From Streptomyces sp. NBC_01198 (GTDB taxonomy: Bacteria; Actinomycetota; Actinomycetes; Streptomycetales; Streptomycetaceae), in contig NZ_CP108568.1 in NCBI RefSeq assembly GCF_036010485.1, forward strand, positions 806,001 to 870,000: DNA of 64,000 nt, read 5' to 3'. Below are positions 8,874-18,177 of the stretch, piece by piece. The position numbers and the translations under genes are program-made. Numbering within the stretch: the stretch's first letter is position 1; each line of letters begins with the position of its first letter. The notes below the pieces were generated by a model. That model saw nothing but the letters and a program-made list of their open reading frames with translations, made no database searches and was not told where the DNA came from.

Positions 8874-9569
8874 TCAGGCCAGGATCTTCAGCAGCCGCTC
8901 CCCCAGGATCGCGGCGGAGTGCGGGTTCTGCCCGGTGACGAGGTTGCGGTCCTCCACCATGTACGGCTCCCATATCGGCCCGCGGCTGTAGTCGACGCCG
9001 ACCTTCTCCTTCAGCTCGTCCTCCAGCAGCCAGGGCGCCCGCGAGGCAAGCCCGACGCCCTCCTCCTCCTCGTTGGTGAAGCCGGTGACCTTGTAGCCCT
9101 TGAAGGGCGACACACCGTGGATCCGGGTGGCCAGCAACGACGCCGGCGCGTGGCACACGATTGCGAGCGGGTTGCCCGATTCGAGCTGTGCAGTCAGCAG
9201 CCGGCCCGCGTCGGCGTCGTACGCCAGATCCGACATGGGGCCGTGCCCGCCGGGCAGGTAGACCGCGTCGTAGTCCTCAAGGCGCACGTCGGACAGCTTG
9301 AGCGGCCGGCGCATCACCTCCGCGTCCCGTATGACGGCTTCCAGGTCGAGCGCTCCCTGCTCACCGCCCGCCATGGACGGGCGCAGGCTCATCATGTCGA
9401 CGTTCGGGGTCACGCCGCCTGGAGTCGCGACGACCACCTCGTGGCCGGCGTCCGTGAGCAGCTTGTAGGGGTTGGCGAATTCCTCGGCCCAGTAGCCGGT
9501 CGCATACCGGGAACCGTCCTTGAGAACCCAGTAGGTCGCTCCGCTGACGATGAAAAGGATCTTCGACAT
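8874..9569 (-). CDS. DJ-1/PfpI superfamily protein (Hsp31/glyoxalase-III-like)
   Basis: A 231-residue protein of the class-I glutamine-amidotransferase-like fold. The nucleophile elbow AIVCHAP puts the conserved Cys at 139 with His140, the oxyanion loop GGHG is at 107-110, and Glu29/30 lies in the position used by Hsp31-type members. Length and motifs match the Hsp31/glyoxalase III subgroup rather than short PfpI proteases. Likely roles are methylglyoxal detoxification, protein deglycation or a chaperone; which one cannot be decided. GAGGAGG lies upstream of the ATG. It is downstream of the terpene synthase by 87 bp on the same strand and may be partly co-transcribed. Confidence 0.88.
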   Translation of the reverse strand: MSKILFIVSGATYWVLKDGSRYATGYWAEEFANPYKLLTDAGHEVVVATPGGVTPNVDMMSLRPSMAGGEQGALDLEAVIRDAEVMRRPLKLSDVRLEDYDAVYLPGGHGPMSDLAYDADAGRLLTAQLESGNPLAIVCHAPASLLATRIHGVSPFKGYKVTGFTNEEEEGVGLASRAPWLLEDELKEKVGVDYSRGPIWEPYMVEDRNLVTGQNPHSAAILGERLLKILA

Positions 9570-9656
9570 CGACCCTTCGCCTCCTCATCCGCATGCAGGA
9601 CATATCACCCAACCAGCCTAAATCGACACCGCACCGTCGCGCGCGCCCAGCAAGGT

Positions 9657-10685
9657 CTAGGTCGGCCGGGCGTCCGGGCCGGTGTGCAGCACCTCGTCGA
9701 AGTAGCCGGGGCCGGAGGGCGGGACGACCTGCGGGGCGGTGCGGTAGCGCAGGGTCTCGGTCTGCCATGCGTGGTAGCCGCTCATCCAGGCGGCCATGAG
9801 GCGGGTGTAACTGTCGACCGTGCTCCGCTGCCGGTCGGACAGGTCGAGCCGGGCGCACATGTCCGGGACCTGGCCGGCGAGCTCCAGGAACCGCCGCACG
9901 CGCCGGTGCACCTGCTGGCGGGCGGCGGCGACGGCTTCGTCGCGGGTGCAGCGACGGGTGTGTTCGATGACCAGGACGATGTTGTCCATGTCGCCGCGTG
10001 CTTCTTCCTTCTCCAGGGAGTACACGTCGTTGCACATCAGGGTGACGTCGATGGCGGCCCGGCGCATGATGCGCAGTTGGGGGCTGTGGAAGGCGACGGC
10101 GGGGACGGTGATACCGGCGGCGTGCTCACCGAGGGAGAGGGGCAGGTCGGTGCCCGCGGTGCCGCGCCGGACCTGGAGGTAGCTCTGCATGTCGGCGGGG
10201 GTGGCACGGAGGCGGCCTATCGCCTCGTGGGCCTGGGCGGCGAAGTAGTACTCCCACTCGTGCGCGGTCCGTGCGGTCCAGGCGGGGTGGGTGTCGCGGG
10301 TGCTGCGGGCCCAGATGTCGGCGAACGCGCGCGAGCAGGGATCGGCGCCGGATCGCGGCGGGATGCCGTGGACGATGTCGATCAGGTCCTGGCACGCGCG
10401 GGCGGCCCTGGCGGGATCCCGCCCGAGGGGACCGTCGAACTGGTCGTCGAAGATGAAGAAGAAGGCCATCGCGTCCGCGCACAGGTCCAGGGCGGCCCCG
10501 CGGGCGTACGGGTAGCCGAGAGCGGCCAGGCGTGGCATGTCCCAGGACGCGTACCAGGCGAGGGAACGGTCGCCGTCCACCAGGCCCGTCCGGCGCACCC
10601 ACTGCAGATTGCGCCGGCGGGCGCCGTCGAGGTCGGGGCTGGCCCCCGCGGCAGGGGGCAGGTCGAAGTGGATGTCCTGCGGCAC
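9657..10685 (-). CDS. Class I sesquiterpene synthase, pentalenene-synthase-like
   Basis: A 342-residue all-alpha terpene cyclase. The Mg-binding acidic motif DDQFD is at 80-84 and the NSE triad NDVYSLEKE has Asn219, Ser223 and Glu227. A candidate pyrophosphate-sensor Arg is at 173/174 and the C-terminal RY pair at 313-314. The opening [11 protein letters not shown] and overall length resemble recalled pentalenene-synthase sequences, so farnesyl diphosphate is the likely substrate; the product is unknown. The GTG at 10685 has GGGAGG upstream; the open frame running further upstream is a shadow of the SDR gene. It lies 23 bp downstream of the SDR and is almost certainly co-transcribed with it. 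Confidence 0.9.
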   Translation of the reverse strand: MPQDIHFDLPPAAGASPDLDGARRRNLQWVRRTGLVDGDRSLAWYASWDMPRLAALGYPYARGAALDLCADAMAFFFIFDDQFDGPLGRDPARAARACQDLIDIVHGIPPRSGADPCSRAFADIWARSTRDTHPAWTARTAHEWEYYFAAQAHEAIGRLRATPADMQSYLQVRRGTAGTDLPLSLGEHAAGITVPAVAFHSPQLRIMRRAAIDVTLMCNDVYSLEKEEARGDMDNIVLVIEHTRRCTRDEAVAAARQQVHRRVRRFLELAGQVPDMCARLDLSDRQRSTVDSYTRLMAAWMSGYHAWQTETLRYRTAPQVVPPSGPGYFDEVLHTGPDARPT

Positions 10686-10708
10686 CGGATCCTCCCGTGG
10701 TCGGTTCC

Positions 10709-11689
10709 TTACGCGGGGGAGGCCGGGGTGGACAGGTCGAGGGCGAGCGGCTCGGTGCCGCCGACCCCCAGCCGGGCCATCGAGTAGGCCATGGAGGCGC
10801 TCACGCTCTGCGGGGTCCTGAACCCCTCGGTGCTCCGGATACGCGGGAAGTGCTCGTGGACCGACTCCGGTGTCGGGTCGCCCGCCGACAGCGCGCCTTC
10901 GGTGGCGGCCAGGAAGATCCGCCCGGTCCTGCGGCCGGCGGCGTGCAGGAGCTCCCCCGTGCAGGGCACGCCCTCGTGGGCCAGGAACGCCACCACGGGC
11001 GCGACGTGCCGGGCGGGGAAGAGCGAGGTGAGGGTCGCGGCCAGCTGGTCGTCGCCCTCGACGGCCTCCAGGGACATCCGGGTGGCTGCGACGGGCACGA
11101 CCGCGTTCACCGTGATGCCGAGCGAGGCGCCTTCGGCCGCCAGCGAGGTGGTCAGGCCGAGCACCGCCCCTTTGCCCGCCGCGTAGACGCTGAGCCCGGT
11201 GTCGCCGAACAGCGCCTCGGAACACGTGTTGACGATCCGCCCGTATCCCGCCGCGGCCATGTGCGGCCACACCGCGCGCAGCATGTTCAAGGTGCCGCCC
11301 AGGTGGGTGTCGAGCACGCGCCGGCACTCCTCGTCGGAGAGCTCCTGCAACGGCCGCAGGACCGAGATCCCCGCGTTGTTGACCAGGACGTCCAGCCGCC
11401 CCCAGCGCTCCAGCGCCACCGCGGCCAGCTCCCGCGCGGCAGCCGCGCCGGTGACGTCGTGAACATCCGCGACGGCCTCGCCACCGCCCGCCCGTATCTC
11501 CTCGGCCACCGCGTGCGCGGGCGACGGCGAGGCGCCGCGGCCGTCGATCCCGGTCCCGACGTCGTTGACGACCACCCTGGCGCCGCGCGCCGCCAGCAGC
11601 AGCGCGTACTCCCGGCCGAGGCCCCGGCCGGCCCCCGTCACCACTGCCACCCGGCCGTCGAAACGCAGCGGATCCACCGCTCCCACCAC
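10709..11689 (-). CDS. Short-chain dehydrogenase/reductase (MFE-2-like)
   Basis: About 326 residues. The Rossmann motif TGAGRGLG is at about 18-25, NNAG at 104-107, and catalytic Ser157, Tyr169 and Lys173 form the SDR triad. The VVVNDVGTG segment after the first strand resembles the hydroxyacyl-CoA dehydrogenase half of MFE-2/17-beta-HSD4 proteins. An extra C-terminal 60 residues are present. Placed directly before a terpene synthase in one transcription unit, it is a candidate tailoring oxidoreductase for the terpene alcohol; that is inference from context. The start is uncertain: GTG at 11689 leads to another in-frame GTG four codons later, and GAGAGG lies close upstream. Confidence 0.85.
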   Translation of the reverse strand: MVGAVDPLRFDGRVAVVTGAGRGLGREYALLLAARGARVVVNDVGTGIDGRGASPSPAHAVAEEIRAGGGEAVADVHDVTGAAAARELAAVALERWGRLDVLVNNAGISVLRPLQELSDEECRRVLDTHLGGTLNMLRAVWPHMAAAGYGRIVNTCSEALFGDTGLSVYAAGKGAVLGLTTSLAAEGASLGITVNAVVPVAATRMSLEAVEGDDQLAATLTSLFPARHVAPVVAFLAHEGVPCTGELLHAAGRRTGRIFLAATEGALSAGDPTPESVHEHFPRIRSTEGFRTPQSVSASMAYSMARLGVGGTEPLALDLSTPASPA

Positions 11690-12045
11690 CTCTCAGCGGC
11701 TGTGCGCCGCCAGATCGGGGGGAGGCGTGCGCGCCGCTGACCCGGACAGCTGTCAACGGCCGCCCGGGCCGCCGGTGTTGCGCGGCACCGGACGTCCCCC
11801 GTATCGCTCATCCTGCCCGGCCGCCACCGCGCCGGACAGGGTACGCGGGCATCGAGCGGACGCATGCGGGCACGCACGCATCGCCCCGAACGCTCCGGAA
11901 CGCGCCGGTGCGCATGGGCCGTGTCTGGCAGAGCGAAGCCCACGCCGTCCTGGGCGGCGCGGTCGGGCAGCGGCGGCCGGTTGGGATCGCAGATCATTAT
12001 CATGGGACGATATTGGGCAAATCGGTCGAGCGAACCGTGAGGCAG
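11690..12045. other. Divergent intergenic region, SDR and phosphatase
   Basis: About 356 bp between the SDR start and the second phosphatase gene. The first 280 bp are GC-rich with no clear coding signal. The last 65 bp before 12046 are unusually AT-rich (around 11985-12020) and probably hold the phosphatase promoter. I could not assign a -35/-10 pair with normal spacing. Confidence 0.4.
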
Positions 12046-14193
12046 GTGGACGTGCGCGGGAACGAGGGCAGCGCCGCAGCGGAGGAGGCCGCCACACGTC
12101 TCGACCAGTTGCTCGACCGCGCCTTTCGGGACGCGGGTGCGCACATCGGGGCCACGTATCTCCTGGTCCCCGAGCAGCAGGTGCTGCAGCTGACCACGGC
12201 CGTCGGGGCGCCCGTCAGGCTCGCGCTGCCGTGGGTCCGGCAGGCGCTGGCGGCGCCCGCGGCGGTGCCCGAGGCGGTACGGACGCGAGAGCCGGTATGG
12301 CTGTCCGACCAGCTGGACCTGGCCCGCCGATTCCCGCGGGCCGCGCTCGCCTTCCCTTACTCCGTCGCCTTCTATGCCGTTCCCCTGGTGGCCGGCGGGA
12401 CCTGCTGGGGCGCACTGGTCCTGATGTGGCCCGGCGGCCGCCCGGAGGGCCTGTCGGCGAGCGAGGAGGCGCGGATCGGTGCCGCAGCCGAGCGGATGGC
12501 CGAGGTGTTGCGGGACGCCGCCGCCGCCGAGGAACCGGTGCGCCCGAGGGACCAGCCACTGATCCTGGAGACGCCGCTCCCCCGGGGCGCCGATCCCCTC
12601 TCCGCGTTCGTCGGGCGCTTCACCGAGGGCCTGCTCGCGCTCGACCTGCGCGGCAGGATGACCTTCCTCACCGACCGTGCCGCCGCACTGCTCGGCCGCG
12701 ACCGCGCCGAACTGCAGGGCGCAGAGCTCTGGGACGCGCTGCCCTGGCTGGACGATCCGGCCTACGAGAACGCTTTCGTCTCCGCGATCTTCAGCCGCCG
12801 GACCACCGGCTTCACCGCCCGCCGGCCGGACCGCGGCTGGCTGTCGTTCGCCCTCTACCCGGACGCCACCGGCATCAGCGTACGCATCACGCCGACCGAG
12901 GCCCCCGACGGCGGGCAGGGCCGGCTCGCGGAGGCGCCCCCGACCACTCCCGCCCGGGCAGGCGCGCTCTTCCAGCTCCTGCACCTGGCGTCCGCGCTCA
13001 CCGAGGCCGCGGGCGTCAGCGACGTGGCCGACTCGGTCATGGCGCAGATGCGGCCGGTGCTGAACGCCGCGGGACTGGCCCTCATGGTCGCCGACGAGGG
13101 GCGGCTGCGGGTGGTGGGCTCGTGCGGTTTCCCGCCGGAGATGCCGGAGCACTTCAACGGCCTGCCGCTGGCCGCGCAGACCGAGGGCATCCGGACCATC
13201 GAGACCGGTGTCGCGAGTTTCCACCCCACCACCGCCGGGCTGACACGCGCGTACCCGCAGCACGAGCACTACCGGCAGATGGGCGCCTTCGCGTTCCTGC
13301 CGCTGACCGTCTCCGGCGACTCCTTCGGCTGCCTGGTGCTCGGCTACGACAGCCCGCGGCCCTTCGCGACGGACGAGCGGGCCGAACTCACCTCGCTGGC
13401 CGGGATGATCGCCCAGGCACTGGAGCGCGCCCGCCTCTACGACGCCAACGCGCGGGTGGCCCGCGGCCTCCAGGACGGGCTGCTGCCGCGCCACCTGCCC
13501 GAGATCCCCGGCCTGGAGGTCGCCGCGCGATACCTCCCGGCCACGCACGCCCTGGAGGTGGGCGGCGACTTCTACGACCTGATCGAGCTCGGCTCGCAGA
13601 CCGCCGTGGCGGTGATCGGCGACGTGCAGGGGCACAGCATCCAGGCGGCCGCCCTGATGGGCCAGATCCGTACCGCCGTGCACAGCCACGCCAGGACGGG
13701 GGTGCCGCCCGAGGAGGTCCTCACCCACGCCAACCAGCTGCTGCTTGAGCTGAACAGTCCGCTGTTCTGCAGCTGCCTCTGCGTCCACGTCGACGTGGCG
13801 GCGCACCGCGTCGTGCTGGCCTCCGCCGGCCACCCCCCACCCCTGCTCCGCCACCCCTCCGGCCGGACGGAGGTGCTCGACCTGCCCCCGGGGATGCTGC
13901 TCGGAGTGCAGGAGGACGTCCGCTTCGAGAGCATCGAGGTGCCGCTGCCGCCCGGTGCGGTGCTGGCCCTCTACACCGACGGGCTGGTGGAGCGGCCGGG
14001 CATCGACCTGTCGCTGTCGATCGGCCAGCTGGCCGACCGGCTCACCGAGGCCGAGGAGGGGTCGCTGGAGACGCTCGCCGACCTGGTCGTCAAGCGCTCC
14101 CAGGAGACGGTGGTGGCGCGCAGCAGCGACGACATCGCCCTGCTGCTGGTGGCGTGCGGCACCGCCGCGGCCGCGGTGGGGCCGTGCCGGTAG
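12046..14193 (+). CDS. GAF-PAS-GAF-PP2C (SpoIIE-type) phosphatase
   Basis: About 715 residues. An N-terminal GAF-like domain (about 15-165) is followed by a PAS-like segment (about 185-290), a second GAF (about 310-470) and a SpoIIE PP2C domain (about 490-705). Phosphatase landmarks are VGGDFYDL, GDVQGHS, ASAGHPPP, LYTDGLVE and SSDDIALLL. It resembles the protein at 6768 in architecture but differs in domain order. The family resets anti-sigma antagonists; no partner is adjacent. Start choice: GTG at 12046 or 12052, with GAGG at 12039-12042; an upstream open extension crosses an AT-rich stretch that looks non-coding. Confidence 0.82.
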   Translation: MDVRGNEGSAAAEEAATRLDQLLDRAFRDAGAHIGATYLLVPEQQVLQLTTAVGAPVRLALPWVRQALAAPAAVPEAVRTREPVWLSDQLDLARRFPRAALAFPYSVAFYAVPLVAGGTCWGALVLMWPGGRPEGLSASEEARIGAAAERMAEVLRDAAAAEEPVRPRDQPLILETPLPRGADPLSAFVGRFTEGLLALDLRGRMTFLTDRAAALLGRDRAELQGAELWDALPWLDDPAYENAFVSAIFSRRTTGFTARRPDRGWLSFALYPDATGISVRITPTEAPDGGQGRLAEAPPTTPARAGALFQLLHLASALTEAAGVSDVADSVMAQMRPVLNAAGLALMVADEGRLRVVGSCGFPPEMPEHFNGLPLAAQTEGIRTIETGVASFHPTTAGLTRAYPQHEHYRQMGAFAFLPLTVSGDSFGCLVLGYDSPRPFATDERAELTSLAGMIAQALERARLYDANARVARGLQDGLLPRHLPEIPGLEVAARYLPATHALEVGGDFYDLIELGSQTAVAVIGDVQGHSIQAAALMGQIRTAVHSHARTGVPPEEVLTHANQLLLELNSPLFCSCLCVHVDVAAHRVVLASAGHPPPLLRHPSGRTEVLDLPPGMLLGVQEDVRFESIEVPLPPGAVLALYTDGLVERPGIDLSLSIGQLADRLTEAEEGSLETLADLVVKRSQETVVARSSDDIALLLVACGTAAAAVGPCR

Positions 14194-14374
14194 ACCGGTC
14201 GGCGCCGGGAGAAGGCGGCCGGGCAGGCACGAGGCCGGCACGGCGGCCGGGTTCGCCGCGCCAGTCGTGGTCGGGCACCTTCTCGGCGGCGCACCGGCCA
14301 CCGTGTGCGGGCCGCGGCGTCGTCACCCGGGCGGACGGCGGGAAGGCCGCCCGCCGGGCGGAGGGTGCGGGCGG

Positions 14375-15307
14375 CTAGCCCTCCGCCATTTCCATCAGCC
14401 CGTGGATGTCGTCGATGGCGACCAGGGTGGCCGCCCAGCACACCACGATCCCGGCGGCGACGAGCGCCCAGGCGATCCGCTGCCGGGCAGGGGGCCGCAG
14501 CAGGAAGTCGACCCTGCGGCCGACGTCGGTCCGCGCGCCGCCCAGGCTTCCGGCCGGCGCCGGACGGGCCGCCGCGGACGCCAGCGCGGCCGCCGCCAGC
14601 GCGCGGGCGACGGTCCCGCGGTCGCCCACCTCGGCCGCCGCGCTCTCGTCGGCCCACCGCTCGACCGCCAGGTCGATGGCGCGGGAAACCGGCCGCAGCA
14701 ACGGGTTGGCGGCCGCCGCCAGCCGCCCCAACTGGACATACCGATGGTGGTGGTGCCGCAGATGCGAGGCCTCGTGCGCCAGCAGCGCACGCCGCTGGGC
14801 CGCCGACAGCGCTTTCAGCATGCCGGTGGACACCACGATGCGGCGGTGGCGGCCCGGCACGGTGTGGGCGATGGCGGCGTCGTCATGGACGATGCTCATA
14901 CCGCCGCTGAGCCGCGGCAGTGACGCGGCGGCCGCCGACGCCCGGCGGGCGCCGCGGACGACCCGCACCAGGTGGACGGCCGCCGAGGCCAGCAGCAGCG
15001 CCGCGACCACGCCGCCGGCAGCGCCCACCGCGGGAGGCACCGGGACGAGGGCGCGCAGCGCGCTCGGCGACCAGTGGGACAGGCCGGACAGGCCGGGCGC
15101 CTCGGCCAGCGCTATCACCGCCGCCAGGCAGAGCAGCAGTCCGGTGCTCAGCGACACCGACAGGGCGAGGCAGGTCAGCAGCACCGCCGCGGCGGAAGGT
15201 GCCAGCCGGGCGCCGGCACGATGGGCGTGCCGGGCGCTCGACGCACCGAGGACGAACGGCACGGCGGCCAGGACGAGGACGGGCCAGTGCGTCCCGGTGG
15301 CCGTCAC
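14375..15307 (-). CDS. M56-family (BlaR1/MecR1-like) membrane metallopeptidase
   Basis: A 310-residue integral membrane protein with several N-terminal helices, the zinc motif HEASH at 178-182 and a downstream ERWADE that would give the third ligand (Glu216). A last membrane helix follows near the C-terminus. It lacks the penicillin-sensing domain of true BlaR1. In this family the peptidase senses a signal and triggers inactivation of the partner BlaI repressor. The start overlaps the stop of the BlaI-like gene by 4 bp (ATGA), so the two are translationally coupled. The effector genes they control are not obvious nearby. Confidence 0.85.
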   Translation of the reverse strand: MTATGTHWPVLVLAAVPFVLGASSARHAHRAGARLAPSAAAVLLTCLALSVSLSTGLLLCLAAVIALAEAPGLSGLSHWSPSALRALVPVPPAVGAAGGVVAALLLASAAVHLVRVVRGARRASAAAASLPRLSGGMSIVHDDAAIAHTVPGRHRRIVVSTGMLKALSAAQRRALLAHEASHLRHHHHRYVQLGRLAAAANPLLRPVSRAIDLAVERWADESAAAEVGDRGTVARALAAAALASAAARPAPAGSLGGARTDVGRRVDFLLRPPARQRIAWALVAAGIVVCWAATLVAIDDIHGLMEMAEG

Positions 15308-15696
15308 GGCCGGTCTCCGGACTCCGGCTCCTCCAGTAGCGCCCGCAGCACGCTCTCGGTCTCCTGGTCCAGGGCGCCGACGAAGCGGGCCAGCACGCTC
15401 GTACGGTCCGCGCCGGCCTTCAGCAGCATGTGCATCCGGTGGGCGGTGACGCTCGCCTCGGCGTCGGCGGCCCCCTCGCCGGCCAGCCGGTAGGCGAAGG
15501 CCCGCCCCTGGGGGGAGCGCTGGAGTGCCTGCTTGGCGTACAGCCGGGACAACGCGGTCAGCACGGTGTTGTAGGCCAGACCGCCGCCCAGTTCGGCCTG
15601 CACCTGCGACGCGGTCATCGGGGCGCCCGACGCCGCGAGACAGGCGATCACCTCACGTTCCAGGCCACCGGGCGACCGGCCCTGCCTCGCACTCAT
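15304..15696 (-). CDS. BlaI/MecI/CopY-family repressor
   Basis: A 130-residue winged-helix repressor. The helix-turn-helix includes MTASQVQAELGGGLAYNTVL (about 27-46), typical of BlaI/MecI, followed by the wing and a C-terminal dimerisation helix. The ATG at 15696 has GGAAGG about 5 nt upstream; an upstream in-frame extension is Gly/Arg-rich and lacks support. It overlaps the M56 peptidase gene by 4 bp. Such pairs respond to cell-wall antibiotics or other envelope signals; no beta-lactamase is adjacent. Confidence 0.88.
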   Translation of the reverse strand: MSARQGRSPGGLEREVIACLAASGAPMTASQVQAELGGGLAYNTVLTALSRLYAKQALQRSPQGRAFAYRLAGEGAADAEASVTAHRMHMLLKAGADRTSVLARFVGALDQETESVLRALLEEPESGDRP

Positions 15697-15801
15697 CGCA
15701 CCCTTCCGCTGTCCGCCGCCGCCGCGTCCCACCAGGCGCGGCGCGCTCCTCCGAGGAGTGTGTCAGACCCCTCCGTGCTGATCGGCACGGGCCGCAAGCA
15801 C

Positions 15802-15849
15802 GCAGGCCGTCGGTCCGCCGGGCGTGGCTCCGGCGGGCCGACGGCCTGT
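15802..15849. terminator. 20-bp hairpin downstream of the FtsX permease
   Basis: Two 20-nt arms (15802-15821 and 15830-15849) pair with a single wobble position around an 8-nt loop, 6 bp beyond the permease stop at 15856. The size and position fit an intrinsic terminator without a U-tract, as is common in actinobacteria. Confidence 0.65.
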
Positions 15850-15855
15850 GCGCCG

Positions 15856-18177
15856 CTACTCGTTGCGCGCCGTCTCCGGCCCGGTGATCCGTCCGAGCAG
15901 CGGCATCGTGGAGGCGATGAGCCCCAGCGAAGCCGCGAGCCCGGCGAGCACGATCAGGTAGTACGGGAGGCCGGGCGCCCGGATCGAGTAGCCGAACTGC
16001 GCCTGCACGAAGAGCTGGGCGGCCAGGAAGCCCGTCCCGACGGCCACCGCCGAGACCACCAGGAGCGGCACCGCGCTCTCCAGCAGCACCACCCTGCGCA
16101 GCACTCCGAGCTGGGTGCCCGCCAACCGCAGCAGGCTGAAGGGACGTTTGCGGTCGCGCAGGCTCCCCGCCACGCTCACCGCGAGGCTGCAGCCGGCGAT
16201 CGGGAACGTGACCAGGACGACCACGTCGGACAGCTGCTGGTATCCGGCCAGTTCGGCGTTCCGGTCGGCGTGGTCCTCGCGGAGGGTCCACGGGACGTCC
16301 TGGTCGGGGTAGGAGTTCGCGAGGATGGTGCGGGCCCGCTCGACCGCCGACGCCGACCCGTCGGTGGCCACGACGATGTGCTGGACCGGCAGGCGTTCGA
16401 GCCGCTGCGCGGAGATGGCGGCGGCAGGCCATGAGGCCGGCCAGGGTGTCTGGTCATAGGCACCGAAGAAGCCGTAGTCCTCGGGGACCGACGCGGATGT
16501 CGCCCCCGGTGCGCACGCGCTGTGCGCCGGCATGCCGGCCAGCTCCGCGCACACGGCCAGACCCGCCGGCGGCAGCGGCGGGGCCCCGGGTGGCGGTGGC
16601 GGGCCGCCCATGGTCCCGACCGGGTCCTTGGTGTCCAGCGGGTTCGTGTGGATCGACAGCACCGCGTCGACGCCCGCCACGGAACGCAGTTCGGCGAGCG
16701 CGGCCGCCGGGATCGGCGGCACGCTGCCGATCCACCTGCCGGAGGACCGGTCGACCCCGCGGACGTAGTCGGCGACCACGACGCCGGCCACCGCTCGCGG
16801 GCCCTTCGGGATGTCGCGCTCGGCGTTCAGCGCCCCGATGATCCCGACCGCCGCGCTGGTGACGCACAGGGCCAGGACGAGGCCGCTGACCGCGCGGAAG
16901 CCGGCCTTCGGATCGTCGGCCAGCCGCCGACCGGCCACGAGCAGCGCGGGACGGCTGGTGACCCGGGCCAGGGCCCGGGCTCCGGCCATGGTCAGCCAGG
17001 GGCCGGCGACGACGAGCCCGGACAGGACCAGCAGCATGCCGGGGACGAAGGCCCAGATCTGGCCGTTCGTGCTCTCCGGCACCCGGCCGATGACGTAGGA
17101 GAGTTCGGCGATGCCGGCGACCAGGGGGATCACCCGGTAGGCCCGTGGCGGTCGCGGTGTGAGGCGCCGGCTGACGCCGAGCGGGGAGATCTGGACCCGG
17201 CGCAGCGCGACCCGGGCGGCGATCGCGGCCACGACCGGCACGCCCAGGGCGACGAGCAGGATGTCCGCGGGCCTGAGGGTGAGATCGGCGGTGAAGAACC
17301 GCGTACGCGTGAGGTTCACCGCCGCCAACTGCGCACGGAGCGCGGAGAAGAGCGCGAAGCCGGCCGCGGTGCCGATGACGGCGGCGACCGCCGACTCGAC
17401 GGTCGAGAGCAGGGTGATCTGCCGGGGCGTGGCGCCCACCAGCCGCATCGCGGCGAAGCGCTGCTCGCGGCGGGCGGCCGCCAGCCGGGTGGCGGTGCCG
17501 ATGAGGATGAGCACCGGGAAGATCAGGGCGGTGCCCGCGATCGACAGGATGAGCTTGGTGCCCCTGTTGTCGATGCCCGCCCTGACGGTGCAGTTGCTGC
17601 CGTTGCACCCGCTGGGGGTGACGGTGGTGATCGAGGTGACCCGGGCGGCGTCGGGGTTCTTCGCCAACTCGCCGGGAGTGTGGCCGATGACGATGACCGG
17701 CGAGTCGGGCCCGGGCAGGGCCGCGGAGCCGACGGTCCCGACCTGGTGGCCCGGGTAGCGGTCGGCGAGTTCGGCGGCCGGCGTGGCGCGGAGGATCCTG
17801 CCCATGGCGGGCGAGGCGTAGAACTCGCCGGGGCCGGGGAGGCGGGAGAGTCCCGGCGGCACCGGGGAGTTCGGGCCGGTCGCGGCGACGTCGACGCGGC
17901 CGATGGTCCTGCCCTCGAAGCGGTCCGCCCGGAGCAGCCACCACAGCGGGTCCTGGTGCGCCGTCGCGGCGGACGGGCCGCCCACCGGGCCCGAACTCGT
18001 GCCGGTGCCGGTGTTCAGCCAGGCGGTGCGGGCGTTCTGCGTCGCGGTGGCGTTGACGGCCGCCAGGATGCTCAACAGCAGGCCGACGCCGAGAGCGGTG
18101 GCCGCGGCGATGACGGCCAGGCGGGCGGCGGCCTCCCGGCCACCGGTCACGGTGAGGCGCAGGCCGAGGCGGATCAC
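15856..18177 (-). CDS. ABC transporter permease, FtsX/MacB-like, duplicated core
   Basis: A 773-residue membrane protein with an N-terminal TM helix, a large extracytoplasmic region, a three-helix FtsX core (about 195-330), a central pair of helices, a second extracytoplasmic region and a C-terminal FtsX core. The layout matches actinobacterial permeases of PadR-linked ABC systems, usually exporting peptides or lipids or acting mechanically on the envelope. The GTG start overlaps the ATPase stop by 4 bp. Pro-rich segments and Cys pairs occur in the outer domains. The substrate is unknown. Confidence 0.88.
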   Translation of the reverse strand: MIRLGLRLTVTGGREAAARLAVIAAATALGVGLLLSILAAVNATATQNARTAWLNTGTGTSSGPVGGPSAATAHQDPLWWLLRADRFEGRTIGRVDVAATGPNSPVPPGLSRLPGPGEFYASPAMGRILRATPAAELADRYPGHQVGTVGSAALPGPDSPVIVIGHTPGELAKNPDAARVTSITTVTPSGCNGSNCTVRAGIDNRGTKLILSIAGTALIFPVLILIGTATRLAAARREQRFAAMRLVGATPRQITLLSTVESAVAAVIGTAAGFALFSALRAQLAAVNLTRTRFFTADLTLRPADILLVALGVPVVAAIAARVALRRVQISPLGVSRRLTPRPPRAYRVIPLVAGIAELSYVIGRVPESTNGQIWAFVPGMLLVLSGLVVAGPWLTMAGARALARVTSRPALLVAGRRLADDPKAGFRAVSGLVLALCVTSAAVGIIGALNAERDIPKGPRAVAGVVVADYVRGVDRSSGRWIGSVPPIPAAALAELRSVAGVDAVLSIHTNPLDTKDPVGTMGGPPPPPGAPPLPPAGLAVCAELAGMPAHSACAPGATSASVPEDYGFFGAYDQTPWPASWPAAAISAQRLERLPVQHIVVATDGSASAVERARTILANSYPDQDVPWTLREDHADRNAELAGYQQLSDVVVLVTFPIAGCSLAVSVAGSLRDRKRPFSLLRLAGTQLGVLRRVVLLESAVPLLVVSAVAVGTGFLAAQLFVQAQFGYSIRAPGLPYYLIVLAGLAASLGLIASTMPLLGRITGPETARNE

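Noticed and set aside
8865-10787. Plus-strand open frame across the DJ-1 and terpene synthase genes
   Set aside because: Antisense to two well-supported genes and no conserved motif.
14194-14374. GC-rich inverted repeats between the second phosphatase and the M56 gene as a terminator
   Set aside because: Only short overlapping arms could be drawn; no single convincing hairpin.
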